A stretch of DNA of 12,070 nucleotides, from assembly GCA_022736595.1 (NCBI GenBank), contig DZDC01000056.1, forward strand, positions 2,349-14,418, given 5' to 3'. The translations under genes and the position numbers were made by a program. Within the stretch, counting starts at the first letter, position 1, and the number at the start of each line of letters is the position of its first letter. The DNA is from Draconibacterium orientale. Lineage in GTDB: Bacteria; Bacteroidota; Bacteroidia; Bacteroidales; UBA1556. This document shows, in pieces, positions 1-7,273 of this stretch. The notes under the pieces were generated by a model. That model had not been told where the DNA came from. It did no database searches and saw only the letters and a program-made list of their open reading frames with translations.

Positions 1-12
1 ATAAAATATGTA

Positions 13-41
13 AATTCGTCCACCAAATAATTTTACGAATT
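13..41. repeat. 7-bp inverted repeat upstream of the M20 peptidase start
   Basis: AATTCGT (13-19) and ACGAATT (35-41) are perfect inverted copies separated by 15 bases, ending 4 bases before the ATG at 46. It could form a weak stem over the start region of the mRNA or act as an operator. The arms are short and the region AT-rich, so chance is a real alternative. No promoter can be recognised because only 45 bases precede the gene. Confidence 0.25.
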
Positions 42-45
42 ACCC

Positions 46-1416
46 ATGAAAAAATCGATCGAATATTTCAACCAAAACAAAGACCAATTTCTTCAGGATT
101 TGTTTACAGCCATTCGCATTCCAAGCATCAGCTCCTTAAGCGACCACAAACCCGATATGCTTCGAATGGCCGAAACACTGAAGAACGAACTCCTTAAAGC
201 AGGCGTTGATAAGGCGGAAGTGATGCCATCAGCAGGAAATCCTGTGGTTTATGCCGAAAAAATTATTGACCCTGCCCTACCCACATTATTGGTTTATGGA
301 CACTATGATGTGATGCCTGTGGATCCCATCGACCTATGGAAAAGTCCACCTTTTGAACCTGAAATTCGTGATGAAAAAATATTTGCCCGTGGCGCTGACG
401 ACGACAAAGGACAGTCTTTCATGCAAATCAAAGCCTTCGAGTCTTTGGTTAAATCCAACGAATTGCCGGTGAATGTTAAATTCATGATTGAAGGCGAAGA
501 AGAAATTGGATCTCCCAGTTTGAGTCAATGGTGTATCGAAAACAAAGATATGCTTAAAGCAGATGTCATCTTAGTTTCTGATACAGGCATGATTGCGCAA
601 GACATCCCTTCTATTACGGTGGGATTAAGAGGTTTAAGCTATGTTGAAGTGAAAGTTACCGGACCAAATCGCGATTTACATTCAGGAATTTTTGGAGGCG
701 CTGTGGCCAATCCTGCCATGGTGCTATCCAAGATGATAGCAAGCCTTACCGATGAAAACAATAGAATTACCATTCCAGGATTTTATGATGATGTGGTAGA
801 AATTAGCGTTGAAGAAAGAGCACAAATGGCCAAGGCTCCTTTTAATCTCGAAAATTACAAAAAAGCACTAGATATCCAAGATATTAACGGCGAAAAAGGA
901 TATTCTACCATTGAAAGAACCGGCATCAGACCCGCTTTGGATGTGAACGGTATTTGGGGTGGTTATACGGGCGAAGGCGCCAAAACAGTGCTTCCATCGG
1001 TGGCTTATGCCAAAATTTCGATGCGATTGGTTCCCAATCAAAACAATGAAAAAATAAGCCAACTTATCAAAAAACACCTTGAAAGTGCTGCTCCTGATTA
1101 TGTAAAAGTGGAAGTAACTCCGCTTCATGGAGGTCAAGGTTATGTTTCTCCTTTGGATATGCCTGCCTATAAAGCGGCTGAAAAGGCTTATACTGCAACC
1201 TTTGGCAAAAAACCCATTCCCACACGCTCTGGAGGAAGTATTCCAATTATTGCCGAATTTGAAAGGGTGCTTGAAACCAAAAGTATTTTGATGGGCTTTG
1301 GTCTAGAATCTGATGCCATCCACTCACCTAACGAAAATTTTCCACTGTTTAACTTCTACAAAGGAATTGAAACTATAATTCATTTCTACCACTACTTTGC
1401 TGAAGAAATGAAGTGA
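46..1416 (+). CDS. M20 family metallo-dipeptidase
   Basis: A cytosolic zinc-dependent amidohydrolase of the M20 (carnosinase/PepV-like) family, expected to cleave dipeptides or similar short substrates. No signal peptide is visible. The family's metal site is complete: H86-x-D88 in GHYDVMP, the bridging Asp in GADDDKG (116-122), the EE pair in EGEEEIGS (149-156; E152 is probably the catalytic base), D179 in LVSDTG and H426 in DAIHSPNE. H212 in DLHSGIFGG belongs to the inserted dimerisation domain and helps bind substrate in carnosinases. At 456 residues the length is normal for the carnosinase-like branch. The ATG at 46 has no Shine-Dalgarno site, as is common in Bacteroidota. The gene is transcribed towards the Rnf operon and shares its terminator. 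The substrate cannot be read from sequence; another M20 peptidase specificity is possible. Confidence 0.93.
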   Translation: MKKSIEYFNQNKDQFLQDLFTAIRIPSISSLSDHKPDMLRMAETLKNELLKAGVDKAEVMPSAGNPVVYAEKIIDPALPTLLVYGHYDVMPVDPIDLWKSPPFEPEIRDEKIFARGADDDKGQSFMQIKAFESLVKSNELPVNVKFMIEGEEEIGSPSLSQWCIENKDMLKADVILVSDTGMIAQDIPSITVGLRGLSYVEVKVTGPNRDLHSGIFGGAVANPAMVLSKMIASLTDENNRITIPGFYDDVVEISVEERAQMAKAPFNLENYKKALDIQDINGEKGYSTIERTGIRPALDVNGIWGGYTGEGAKTVLPSVAYAKISMRLVPNQNNEKISQLIKKHLESAAPDYVKVEVTPLHGGQGYVSPLDMPAYKAAEKAYTATFGKKPIPTRSGGSIPIIAEFERVLETKSILMGFGLESDAIHSPNENFPLFNFYKGIETIIHFYHYFAEEMK

Positions 1417-1437
1417 TGTTACAGAACACCACTAACA

Positions 1438-1471
1438 AAAAAGCCTCAGGAAGTACTTCCTGAGGCTTTTT
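1438..1471. terminator. Bidirectional intrinsic terminator, perfect palindrome
   Basis: The 34 bases are a perfect palindrome centred between 1454 and 1455. The arm GCCTCAGGAAGT is followed by its exact complement, flanked by A5 on the left and T5 on the right. Read from either strand it gives a GC-rich stem followed by a U-run, so it can stop both the plus-strand peptidase transcript (stop codon at 1416) and the minus-strand Rnf transcript (stop codon at 1492). It lies between the two convergent stop codons, where such an element is expected. Confidence 0.93.
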
Positions 1472-1491
1472 CATTGTATTGTCGATGGATT

Positions 1492-2067
1492 TTATACCAA
1501 TCCTGTGAAGCCCATAAAAGCTAAGGCAAGAATACCAGCCACGATGAGCGCAATGGGAATCCCACGCATACCTTTAGGCATTCCCATTAAATCAAGATGT
1601 TCGCGGATACCCGAAAAAATTACTAGTGCCAAAGCAAAACCAATAGAAATACCAACAGTATAAACGATTGACTCCCCAAGATCATAGCTTTTTTTAACAA
1701 CAATGATAGTAACTCCTAGCACGGCACAATTGGTAGTGATCAGAGGCAAATAAATCCCTAAAGCCTGATATAAGGCAGGACTAACTTTCTTCAAAATAAT
1801 TTCCACCATTTGAACAAGGGCAGCAATTACTAGAATATAGCTAATCGTTTGAAGAAATTTATCTAATTGAAGGGGGACAAGAATAAAGTAATTGATTAGA
1901 TAAGTAACTAAAGTGGCCAATGTCATTACAAAAATAACAGCTGCACTCATTCCAAGAGCGGTTTCAGTTTTAGTACTTACTCCTAAAAAAGGACAAATAC
2001 CAAGAAATTGCGAAAAAACAATATTATTAACAAATATTGCTGATATGATGATAATTACATATTCCAT
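1492..2067 (-). CDS. rnfA: Rnf complex subunit RnfA
   Basis: Integral membrane subunit of the Rnf ferredoxin:NAD oxidoreductase, homologous to NqrE. It pairs with RnfE, and in solved Rnf/Nqr structures the two half-channels share a membrane-embedded [2Fe-2S] cluster. The 191 residues form about six hydrophobic segments. The two conserved cysteines for that cluster are visible: C25 in FLGICPFLGVS and C114 in TTNCAVLG. The N-terminal half (1-60) and the SIGFALALVIFSGIREHL stretch are typical of the family. It is the last gene of the operon, 12 bases after the rnfE stop, and is followed by the shared terminator. The ATG has no Shine-Dalgarno site. RnfA and RnfE are paralogues; the FSQFLGICPFLGVS start and the position after rnfE identify this one as RnfA. 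Confidence 0.96.
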   Translation of the reverse strand: MEYVIIIISAIFVNNIVFSQFLGICPFLGVSTKTETALGMSAAVIFVMTLATLVTYLINYFILVPLQLDKFLQTISYILVIAALVQMVEIILKKVSPALYQALGIYLPLITTNCAVLGVTIIVVKKSYDLGESIVYTVGISIGFALALVIFSGIREHLDLMGMPKGMRGIPIALIVAGILALAFMGFTGLV

Positions 2068-2079
2068 AATGCACTTATT

Positions 2080-2676
2080 TTAAACTGTTTTACGAATTTT
2101 GTTAATGATGGCAATGAGGTAACCAAGCGTAATAAAGGCTCCGGGAGCAAGCACAAAAACGAGAATACCGTCGGCGTCAGGGTTGATAAACTTATACCCA
2201 AAAATAGCACCACTGCCTAGCATTTCGCGAATGCTTCCTAAAACAACTAAGGCGAAAGTAAAACCCAAACCCATACCAAACCCATCAATCGCCGATGACC
2301 AAACATTGTTTTTTGCAGCAAAAGCTTCAGCACGACCAAGCACAATACAATTCACCACAATCAAAGGAATAAAAATCCCCAATTGAAGGTATAGTGCTGG
2401 TGTATAGGCCTGCATCAGTAAATCTACAATGGTTACAAAACTAGCTATTACTACAATAAAAGAAGGTATACGCACTTTATCAGGGATAAATCCTTTGATT
2501 GCTGAAATAAAAACATTAGACATAAAGAGCACAAATGTAGTCGCTAAGCCCATTCCTAAACCATTAATTGCAGATGAGGTAACACCTAAGGTCGGACACA
2601 TTCCAAGTAAAAGGACAAAAACAGGGTTTTCCTTAATAAAACCCTTTAGGAAATTTTTAATCTGATTATTATTCAT
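2080..2676 (-). CDS. rnfE: Rnf complex subunit RnfE
   Basis: Membrane subunit of the Rnf complex, homologous to NqrD and to its neighbour RnfA. The conserved cysteines C27 (LLGMCPTLGVT) and C110 (VVNCIVLGRAEAFA) would hold the shared [2Fe-2S] cluster. The frame is open upstream to 2730, but the start is placed at the ATG at 2676, giving 198 residues (MNNNQIKNFL...). A GGAGG sequence lies about 7 bases upstream of this ATG, the protein then begins as the family usually does, and the overlap with rnfG shrinks to 8 bases (ATGAATAA). The longer form would add an 18-residue extension encoded wholly inside rnfG. The short overlap suggests translational coupling with rnfG. Confidence 0.95.
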   Translation of the reverse strand: MNNNQIKNFLKGFIKENPVFVLLLGMCPTLGVTSSAINGLGMGLATTFVLFMSNVFISAIKGFIPDKVRIPSFIVVIASFVTIVDLLMQAYTPALYLQLGIFIPLIVVNCIVLGRAEAFAAKNNVWSSAIDGFGMGLGFTFALVVLGSIREMLGSGAIFGYKFINPDADGILVFVLAPGAFITLGYLIAIINKIRKTV

Positions 2677-3259
2677 GTTTTTTTCCTCCATTTTGTTTAA
2701 ATGAATCATAAGCTCTTTGTGTGGCATCACAGAATGCGCGGCTACTAATCGTGGCAGCCGTTATGGCATCCACATCTCCACCATCCTTTTTGACTTTAAG
2801 TTTGGTTGTCTCAGGGTTTTTACCGATGAACTGCAAGCTCCATTTGCTTTTTGATATATCCATCTTATCTCCTAATCCAGGTGTTTCTTTATGTGATAGA
2901 ACCATCGTATTAGTAATTGTACCTAAAGTATCAAAGCCAACCATAATTGAAAATCGACCACTAAAGCCTTTGTCTGTATATGTTTCAACTGCAGTACCAA
3001 CCCATTTTCCGTTGGAAGTAGCTCGGTAAAGAGTAATTGAATCTGTTCCGTCAGTCGGCATAATTCGTATGGTTTCTGTTTTATCAAAACCTTTGACAAC
3101 CTCACGAATCGCAGATTTTATTTTTTCAGCGTTTGCGGCTTCTATTACTTCATAGGTTTGAGTGTAAACGTATCCCAAGGCTAATCCTGAAATACTTACA
3201 ATTAACAATAGTCGAAAGACCATATTAACAAAATTCGATTCTGGTTTTTTACTTGCCAT
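2669..3259 (-). CDS. rnfG: Rnf complex subunit RnfG, covalent-FMN protein
   Basis: Single-pass membrane protein homologous to NqrC, with an N-terminal transmembrane segment (about 13-31) and an extracytoplasmic FMN-binding domain. The family carries FMN bound through a phosphoester to a threonine, attached by the flavin transferase ApbE, which is not encoded in this window. The attachment motif is DAITAATIS (164-172), with T170 the predicted acceptor; the more usual core is SGAT, here TAAT. The upstream HKETPGLGDK motif (about 123-132) is also characteristic. A GGAG sequence 7 bases before the ATG supports the start. The start overlaps the end of rnfD by 11 bases and the end overlaps rnfE by 8, so the three genes are probably translationally coupled. 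Its likely role is electron transfer between the RnfA/E cluster and RnfD. Confidence 0.95.
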   Translation of the reverse strand: MASKKPESNFVNMVFRLLLIVSISGLALGYVYTQTYEVIEAANAEKIKSAIREVVKGFDKTETIRIMPTDGTDSITLYRATSNGKWVGTAVETYTDKGFSGRFSIMVGFDTLGTITNTMVLSHKETPGLGDKMDISKSKWSLQFIGKNPETTKLKVKKDGGDVDAITAATISSRAFCDATQRAYDSFKQNGGKKHE

Positions 3260-4250
3260 TTTTTATCTCCTTTCCAAAACGTATAGGTTTAAAAAAATTA
3301 TTGATATGTGGCACTAAGGCATTCATAATCAAAATTGCAAAAGAAACACCCTCAGGATATGCACCCCAATTGCGGATGATAATGGTAATGATTCCAACAC
3401 CGGCTCCAAAAACGATTTGTCCGCGGGGAGTCATTGGCGAAGTAACCATATCGGTGGCCATAAAGAAAATACCCAGCATCATTCCCCCAGTCACCAAATG
3501 AAATAATGGGTTGACATACATTTGAGGATCTATCAGCCAAAAAATACCCGAGAAAATCAAAACTGAACCCATAAAACTAATAGGAATATGCCAAGTAATA
3601 ATTTTGCGATAGAGCATATACAAACCACCCAATAAGAGCAATAAGGCAGACACCTCCCCTAGCGAACCCCCGTTTTGCCCAAGAAATAATTGAGTATAGG
3701 AAGGCACCTGATTCATTAAATCGCTCATCGGCTCTCCATTTTTCAATCCTTCTTTCACAATACCAAGCGGCGTTGGGCCAGTAATGGCATCTAATCCCAT
3801 AGGGAATGCTTTATCAACCACTGGCCATGAAGTCATCTGAACTGGAAAAGAAATTAACAGAAAAACACGCCCCACTAAGGCAGGATTAAAAATATTCTTT
3901 CCAATACCTCCAAACGACATCTTAGCAATTCCGATTGATACTAAAGCACCGATAATGATAATCCAGCAAGGCAAATTGGACGGAACATTAAAAGCCAAAA
4001 GAACACCAGTGATAACGGCTGATCCATCTTGAAGTTGTGGCTGTTGCTTGAGAATGAATTTGGATATTAAATACTCAAAAATCAAAGCGGAAAGCACAGC
4101 CACCACCGTCACTTTTAAAGCTCCTAATCCAAAAAAGTAGAAAGAAGCCAACATGGCTGGAAGCATAGCAATTACTACTCCCCACATGAGTTTTTTAACA
4201 CTTAGTCCACCGTGTATATGTGGTGAACCCGAAACGGTTAGTAATCCCAT
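3249..4250 (-). CDS. rnfD: Rnf complex subunit RnfD, membrane flavoprotein
   Basis: Polytopic membrane subunit homologous to NqrB and a candidate ion-translocating core of the Rnf complex. Many hydrophobic helices span the 333 residues. Family motifs are SPHIH (9-13), KNIFNPALVGRVFL (118-131), DMVTSPMTPRGQ (267-278) and PEGVSFAILIMN (299-310). The covalent FMN site is expected in the loop DAITGPTPLG (154-163), with T160 as acceptor. The usual sequence is SGATPL, so proline 159 replaces the normal alanine; checking the DNA confirms GGC CCA ACG for G-P-T. The gene starts 14 bases after rnfC and its end overlaps rnfG by 11 bases. No Shine-Dalgarno site precedes the ATG. Length and topology are normal for RnfD. 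Confidence 0.95.
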   Translation of the reverse strand: MGLLTVSGSPHIHGGLSVKKLMWGVVIAMLPAMLASFYFFGLGALKVTVVAVLSALIFEYLISKFILKQQPQLQDGSAVITGVLLAFNVPSNLPCWIIIIGALVSIGIAKMSFGGIGKNIFNPALVGRVFLLISFPVQMTSWPVVDKAFPMGLDAITGPTPLGIVKEGLKNGEPMSDLMNQVPSYTQLFLGQNGGSLGEVSALLLLLGGLYMLYRKIITWHIPISFMGSVLIFSGIFWLIDPQMYVNPLFHLVTGGMMLGIFFMATDMVTSPMTPRGQIVFGAGVGIITIIIRNWGAYPEGVSFAILIMNALVPHINNFFKPIRFGKEIKNGK

Positions 4251-4264
4251 TTTTAAAAATTTAA

Positions 4265-5602
4265 TTATTTTTTACTTCTATTTCTAATCATAATTCCCAC
4301 ATTCCGCTTTCCAAGTCGGATGTTATCCAACAATGGACGACCTGAGGGACACGTATATACGCAAGAACCACATTCTATACAATCCATCACTCGCTCCTTT
4401 TCTGTCCTTTCATTCATACCATTTACTGAGATAATAGAAAGTAAATGAGGCTCAAGTCCCATTGGGCAAACGCTGGTACATTTACCACAGCGGATACAAT
4501 TTAGAATGGGAATACGTTTTGACTTTTCATTTTCAATTAGCAAAATACCTGATGTTCCTTTAGTAACCGCAGCATCAACCGTAATTAATGATTTCCCCAT
4601 CATAGGGCCACCATTTATTACTTTACCGGTAGATTCCATATTCCCACCTGCCTTTTCAATTAAGGAAATGATAGGCGTTCCAATACGAACTTTATAATTG
4701 GACGGTTTGGAAACTGTTTTTCCGGTTACGGTTACTATGCGTTCGATAAGAGGTTTATTTTTTTGAACTGCTTCATAAATGGCAAATGCAGTTCCCACAT
4801 TATTCACCACACAACCCACTTCTATTGGTAATTTTCCAGATGGAATTTGCCGTTTCAATACCGCATCAATCAACTGTTTTTCACCGCCTTGTGGATACTG
4901 TACCTTAAGAGAGACAACCGATATACCTTTATAATTGGCTGCAATTTTACTTAGATGGGCAATCGCATCTGGTTTATTATTTTCAATCCCAATAATGGCT
5001 TTGTCAACCTTAAGCGATTTCATCATAATGGTGATTCCTATAATCAATTCTTCACCCTTTTCGAGCATCAAACGATGATCTGAAGTAAGGTATGGTTCGC
5101 ATTCAACTCCATTAATAATCAAATATTCAACGGTTTTCCCTTGCGGAACCATGTATTTTACTTGCGTTGGGAAGGTAGCACCACCCATGCCCACTATACC
5201 GCAAGCGTGAATACGTTTTACTATTTCCGAAGATTCTAACTTACATTCTTTTATGATCTCAGGAGAACGATCTATGGATTCGTCCCATTCGTCACCTTCC
5301 ACATCAATAATCACAGATTCACGGCGAAAACCCGATGAGTCGAGAACAGGCTCCACTTTGGCCACTTTTCCTGAAACAGAGGAGTGGATATCTGCGGAGA
5401 TAAAGGCTTCGCCTTTTGCAATAATTTGACCTACTTTTACAGTATCTCCACGTTTAACCAATGCCTTGGCTGGCACTCCTAAATGTTGAGATAAGGGAAA
5501 AACAGCTTTGGTTGGTAAAGGAAATTCTTCAATGGCAGCTTGTGCCGACATTTTATTTTCCAAAGGATGAATACCACCAATTTTAAAGGTTAATAATCCC
5601 AT
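4265..5602 (-). CDS. rnfC: Rnf complex subunit RnfC, NADH-binding iron-sulfur protein
   Basis: Peripheral cytoplasmic subunit where NAD(H) and FMN react with the rest of the complex. The N-terminal barrel-sandwich region (about 30-105) includes HSSVSGKV (73-80). It is followed by the flavin/NADH-binding fold with GMGGATFPTQVK (138-149), INGVECEPYLTSD (163-175) and PQGGEKQL (237-244). A C-terminal ferredoxin-like domain carries two [4Fe-4S] motifs: C369-x2-C372-x2-C375-x3-C379 and C408-x2-C411-x2-C414-x3-C418, each followed by P. It is 445 residues long, the compact form without the long Ala/Lys-rich tail seen in E. coli RsxC. The ATG at 5602 lies 36 bases after the rnfB stop and lacks a Shine-Dalgarno site. 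Confidence 0.96.
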   Translation of the reverse strand: MGLLTFKIGGIHPLENKMSAQAAIEEFPLPTKAVFPLSQHLGVPAKALVKRGDTVKVGQIIAKGEAFISADIHSSVSGKVAKVEPVLDSSGFRRESVIIDVEGDEWDESIDRSPEIIKECKLESSEIVKRIHACGIVGMGGATFPTQVKYMVPQGKTVEYLIINGVECEPYLTSDHRLMLEKGEELIIGITIMMKSLKVDKAIIGIENNKPDAIAHLSKIAANYKGISVVSLKVQYPQGGEKQLIDAVLKRQIPSGKLPIEVGCVVNNVGTAFAIYEAVQKNKPLIERIVTVTGKTVSKPSNYKVRIGTPIISLIEKAGGNMESTGKVINGGPMMGKSLITVDAAVTKGTSGILLIENEKSKRIPILNCIRCGKCTSVCPMGLEPHLLSIISVNGMNERTEKERVMDCIECGSCVYTCPSGRPLLDNIRLGKRNVGIMIRNRSKK

Positions 5603-5638
5603 TTCAATTCAGTTTTATTGGTTTTATTTAATGCTTTG

Positions 5639-6574
5639 TTAATTATTACTTGAGGCCTCAAATTCAGCAGTATCAGACTTTGAAATTTCTTTCTCAACCA
5701 CCAAAAGTTTTTCTTTTGGCTGTGGAGTATTTTTTTCAGTTTCAACTTTTGGAACTCGTGGTTTAAAATTGATTTCGTGAATTGCATCGGTAGGACAAAC
5801 TTCAACGCATTTACGGCAAAGTGTACATTTTTCGTAGTCGATGTAGGCCAAAAAGTTGTTTACATGAATAGCATCAAAATTACATACCTTGACACAAGCA
5901 TTACATCCAATACAAGCCACCGTACAATTTAGTTTTGCTAATGGCCCTTTTTCTTCATTCATGCAAGCCACATAAATTCGCTTATCTTTTGGTCCACGAT
6001 TACGTAACTCTAAAATATTACGCGGACAAGCTAATACGCAGGCATTGCAAGCTACACAATTGTCTTTTACCACCGGTAAATTAGTGATTGGATCCATATA
6101 CATGGCATCAAAGTTACATGCATCTACACATTCGCCTCCGCCTAAACATCCAAATTGACAACCACCAAGTCCAGCAGTTAGATTAGTCGTAAACGAACAA
6201 GTGTGATCTCCATCGTATTCAAACTTAGGAATCGAATTTTTTATCGAACCATTACAGCGTAATACGGCAATTTGAGGCGCTTTTTCTTCAGGTATTAAAC
6301 CCAAAAGTGGGCCGAGGCTTTTCATCAAATCGTTTCCACCAACAGGGCAAAAGAAACCTTCCATTGTACCAGCTTTTACCATTCCTTCAGCAAAAGCACG
6401 GCAACCAGCATAACCACAACCTCCACAATTGGCTTTGGGTAATGCCTCTTCCACTATATCAATTCGAGGATCTTCTATTACTTTAAATTTTTGAGCAATA
6501 AAAAAAAGTATTATTGCTGATACAACGCCAATGGCAGACATTGTTATAATTGCATTAATTATCGAACTATCCAC
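5639..6574 (-). CDS. rnfB: Rnf complex subunit RnfB, multi-cluster ferredoxin
   Basis: Entry point for electrons from ferredoxin. One N-terminal transmembrane helix (about 8-28) is followed by the RnfB-type [4Fe-4S] domain with C50-x2-C53-x4-C58-x17-C76. Four ferredoxin-type motifs then follow: C139/143/149/153, C173/176/179/183, C221/224/227/231 and C250/253/256/260. That suggests five [4Fe-4S] clusters, more than the three of gammaproteobacterial RnfB. Additional cysteines are C107, C126, C204 and C217. Residues 264-311 are a charged, probably disordered tail. The start is a GTG at 6574: an in-frame TAA lies two codons upstream, and the next ATG (residue 13, at 6538) would remove part of the membrane anchor. 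No Shine-Dalgarno site is present. It is the first gene of the rnfBCDGEA operon. Confidence 0.95.
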   Translation of the reverse strand: MDSSIINAIITMSAIGVVSAIILFFIAQKFKVIEDPRIDIVEEALPKANCGGCGYAGCRAFAEGMVKAGTMEGFFCPVGGNDLMKSLGPLLGLIPEEKAPQIAVLRCNGSIKNSIPKFEYDGDHTCSFTTNLTAGLGGCQFGCLGGGECVDACNFDAMYMDPITNLPVVKDNCVACNACVLACPRNILELRNRGPKDKRIYVACMNEEKGPLAKLNCTVACIGCNACVKVCNFDAIHVNNFLAYIDYEKCTLCRKCVEVCPTDAIHEINFKPRVPKVETEKNTPQPKEKLLVVEKEISKSDTAEFEASSNN

Positions 6575-6607
6575 TTTTTAACTTTTTAGATTAATAATCA
6601 TAATTGC

Positions 6608-6640
6608 ATTTGCGAAATTAGAAACTAAAAGTTCGCAAAT
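6608..6640. repeat. 9-bp inverted repeat in the rnfB leader
   Basis: ATTTGCGAA (6608-6616) and TTCGCAAAT (6632-6640) are perfect inverted copies separated by 15 bases, lying 34-66 bases upstream of the rnfB start codon. If the promoter at 6716-6747 is used, the repeat is in the 5' untranslated leader, where it could form a hairpin; as DNA it could be an operator for a dimeric regulator. No U-run follows on the minus strand, so it does not look like a terminator. No known binding consensus is recognised. Confidence 0.45.
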
Positions 6641-6715
6641 ACCTATTAATATTACATTCAAAGCACAAATATTAAATACAAAACATTGATATTTAATTGT
6701 TCAAAAAGAACTATT

Positions 6716-6747
6716 CAAATGTAATCAAACTACATACATTACGCAAA
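6716..6747 (-). promoter_or_regulatory. Bacteroidota-type promoter for the rnf operon
   Basis: On the minus strand TTTG (6747-6744) is followed after 20 bases by TACATTTG (6723-6716). This matches the Bacteroidota primary sigma consensus of TTTG near -33 and TAnnTTTG near -7, with near-ideal centre-to-centre spacing of 26 bases. Transcription would start about 6710, giving an rnfB leader of roughly 135 bases. The surrounding interval (6575-6850) is AT-rich and contains no gene, only this element and the inverted repeat at 6608-6640. Chance matches are possible in such DNA. Confidence 0.5.
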
Positions 6748-6850
6748 ACGATAGTTTGTTCACAACTAAAAAAATGTTCAGACCTATTTTAAATTTAAAA
6801 ACATTGAAAAGGACTTGATTACTTAAGCAGAACTGAAATGAATAATAGCA

Positions 6851-7273
6851 TTACTTTATTTTAAAAGAGAAATAGCGCTCCTGTTTTTTTCGAGTTAAAT
6901 ATAAAATCAGGTAATAAGGAATTAAGGTCAATAATGCTAAAAGTCCAGCTACACCCTGATTATCAAATACATTTAAGAATATCATCACGGCAGTAACTAA
7001 AACTATAAGTGGATAAACATAGCCTAACAAGACAGCTTGCGTTCCGGCAGATTGCTGGAGTGTAACAAAAACAGTTGCTCCAATCGAATGATTATGGTTT
7101 TTGGGTTCAGCTACTTCAATTATTTTTTCTTCAAGATCTGAAGCACTACAACTACCATTTGCTGAACACGAAACACAGGATGCTGTGGAAATAATACGAA
7201 CATAAATGATCGAATTTTGAATCCGCTCGATGGTGCCAATATGGCTAATTTCATTTTCAATACCGTTACTCAT
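6851..7273 (-). CDS. RseC/MucC-family membrane protein
   Basis: A 140-residue protein of the RseC/MucC family (positive regulator of sigma E; SoxR-reducing system). An N-terminal beta-rich soluble part carries a cysteine cluster, C33-x2-C36-x5-C42 (ASCVSCSANGSC), and two membrane helices follow at about 78-100 and 106-127, then a basic C-terminal tail. In Bacteroidota such genes commonly sit directly before rnfB, as here, 276 bases upstream on the same strand. E. coli RseC is linked both to the SoxR-reducing Rsx (Rnf-type) complex and to sigma E control. A role in assembling or tuning the Rnf complex is inferred; its biochemical function is not certain. The clustered cysteines may bind a metal or an Fe-S cluster. 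The ATG at 7273 has no Shine-Dalgarno site. Confidence 0.85.
   Translation of the reverse strand: MSNGIENEISHIGTIERIQNSIIYVRIISTASCVSCSANGSCSASDLEEKIIEVAEPKNHNHSIGATVFVTLQQSAGTQAVLLGYVYPLIVLVTAVMIFLNVFDNQGVAGLLALLTLIPYYLILYLTRKKQERYFSFKIK

Noticed and set aside
2677..2730. N-terminal extension of RnfE by 18 residues
   Set aside because: The extension lies wholly inside rnfG; the internal ATG at 2676 has a GGAGG site and matches the usual RnfE start.
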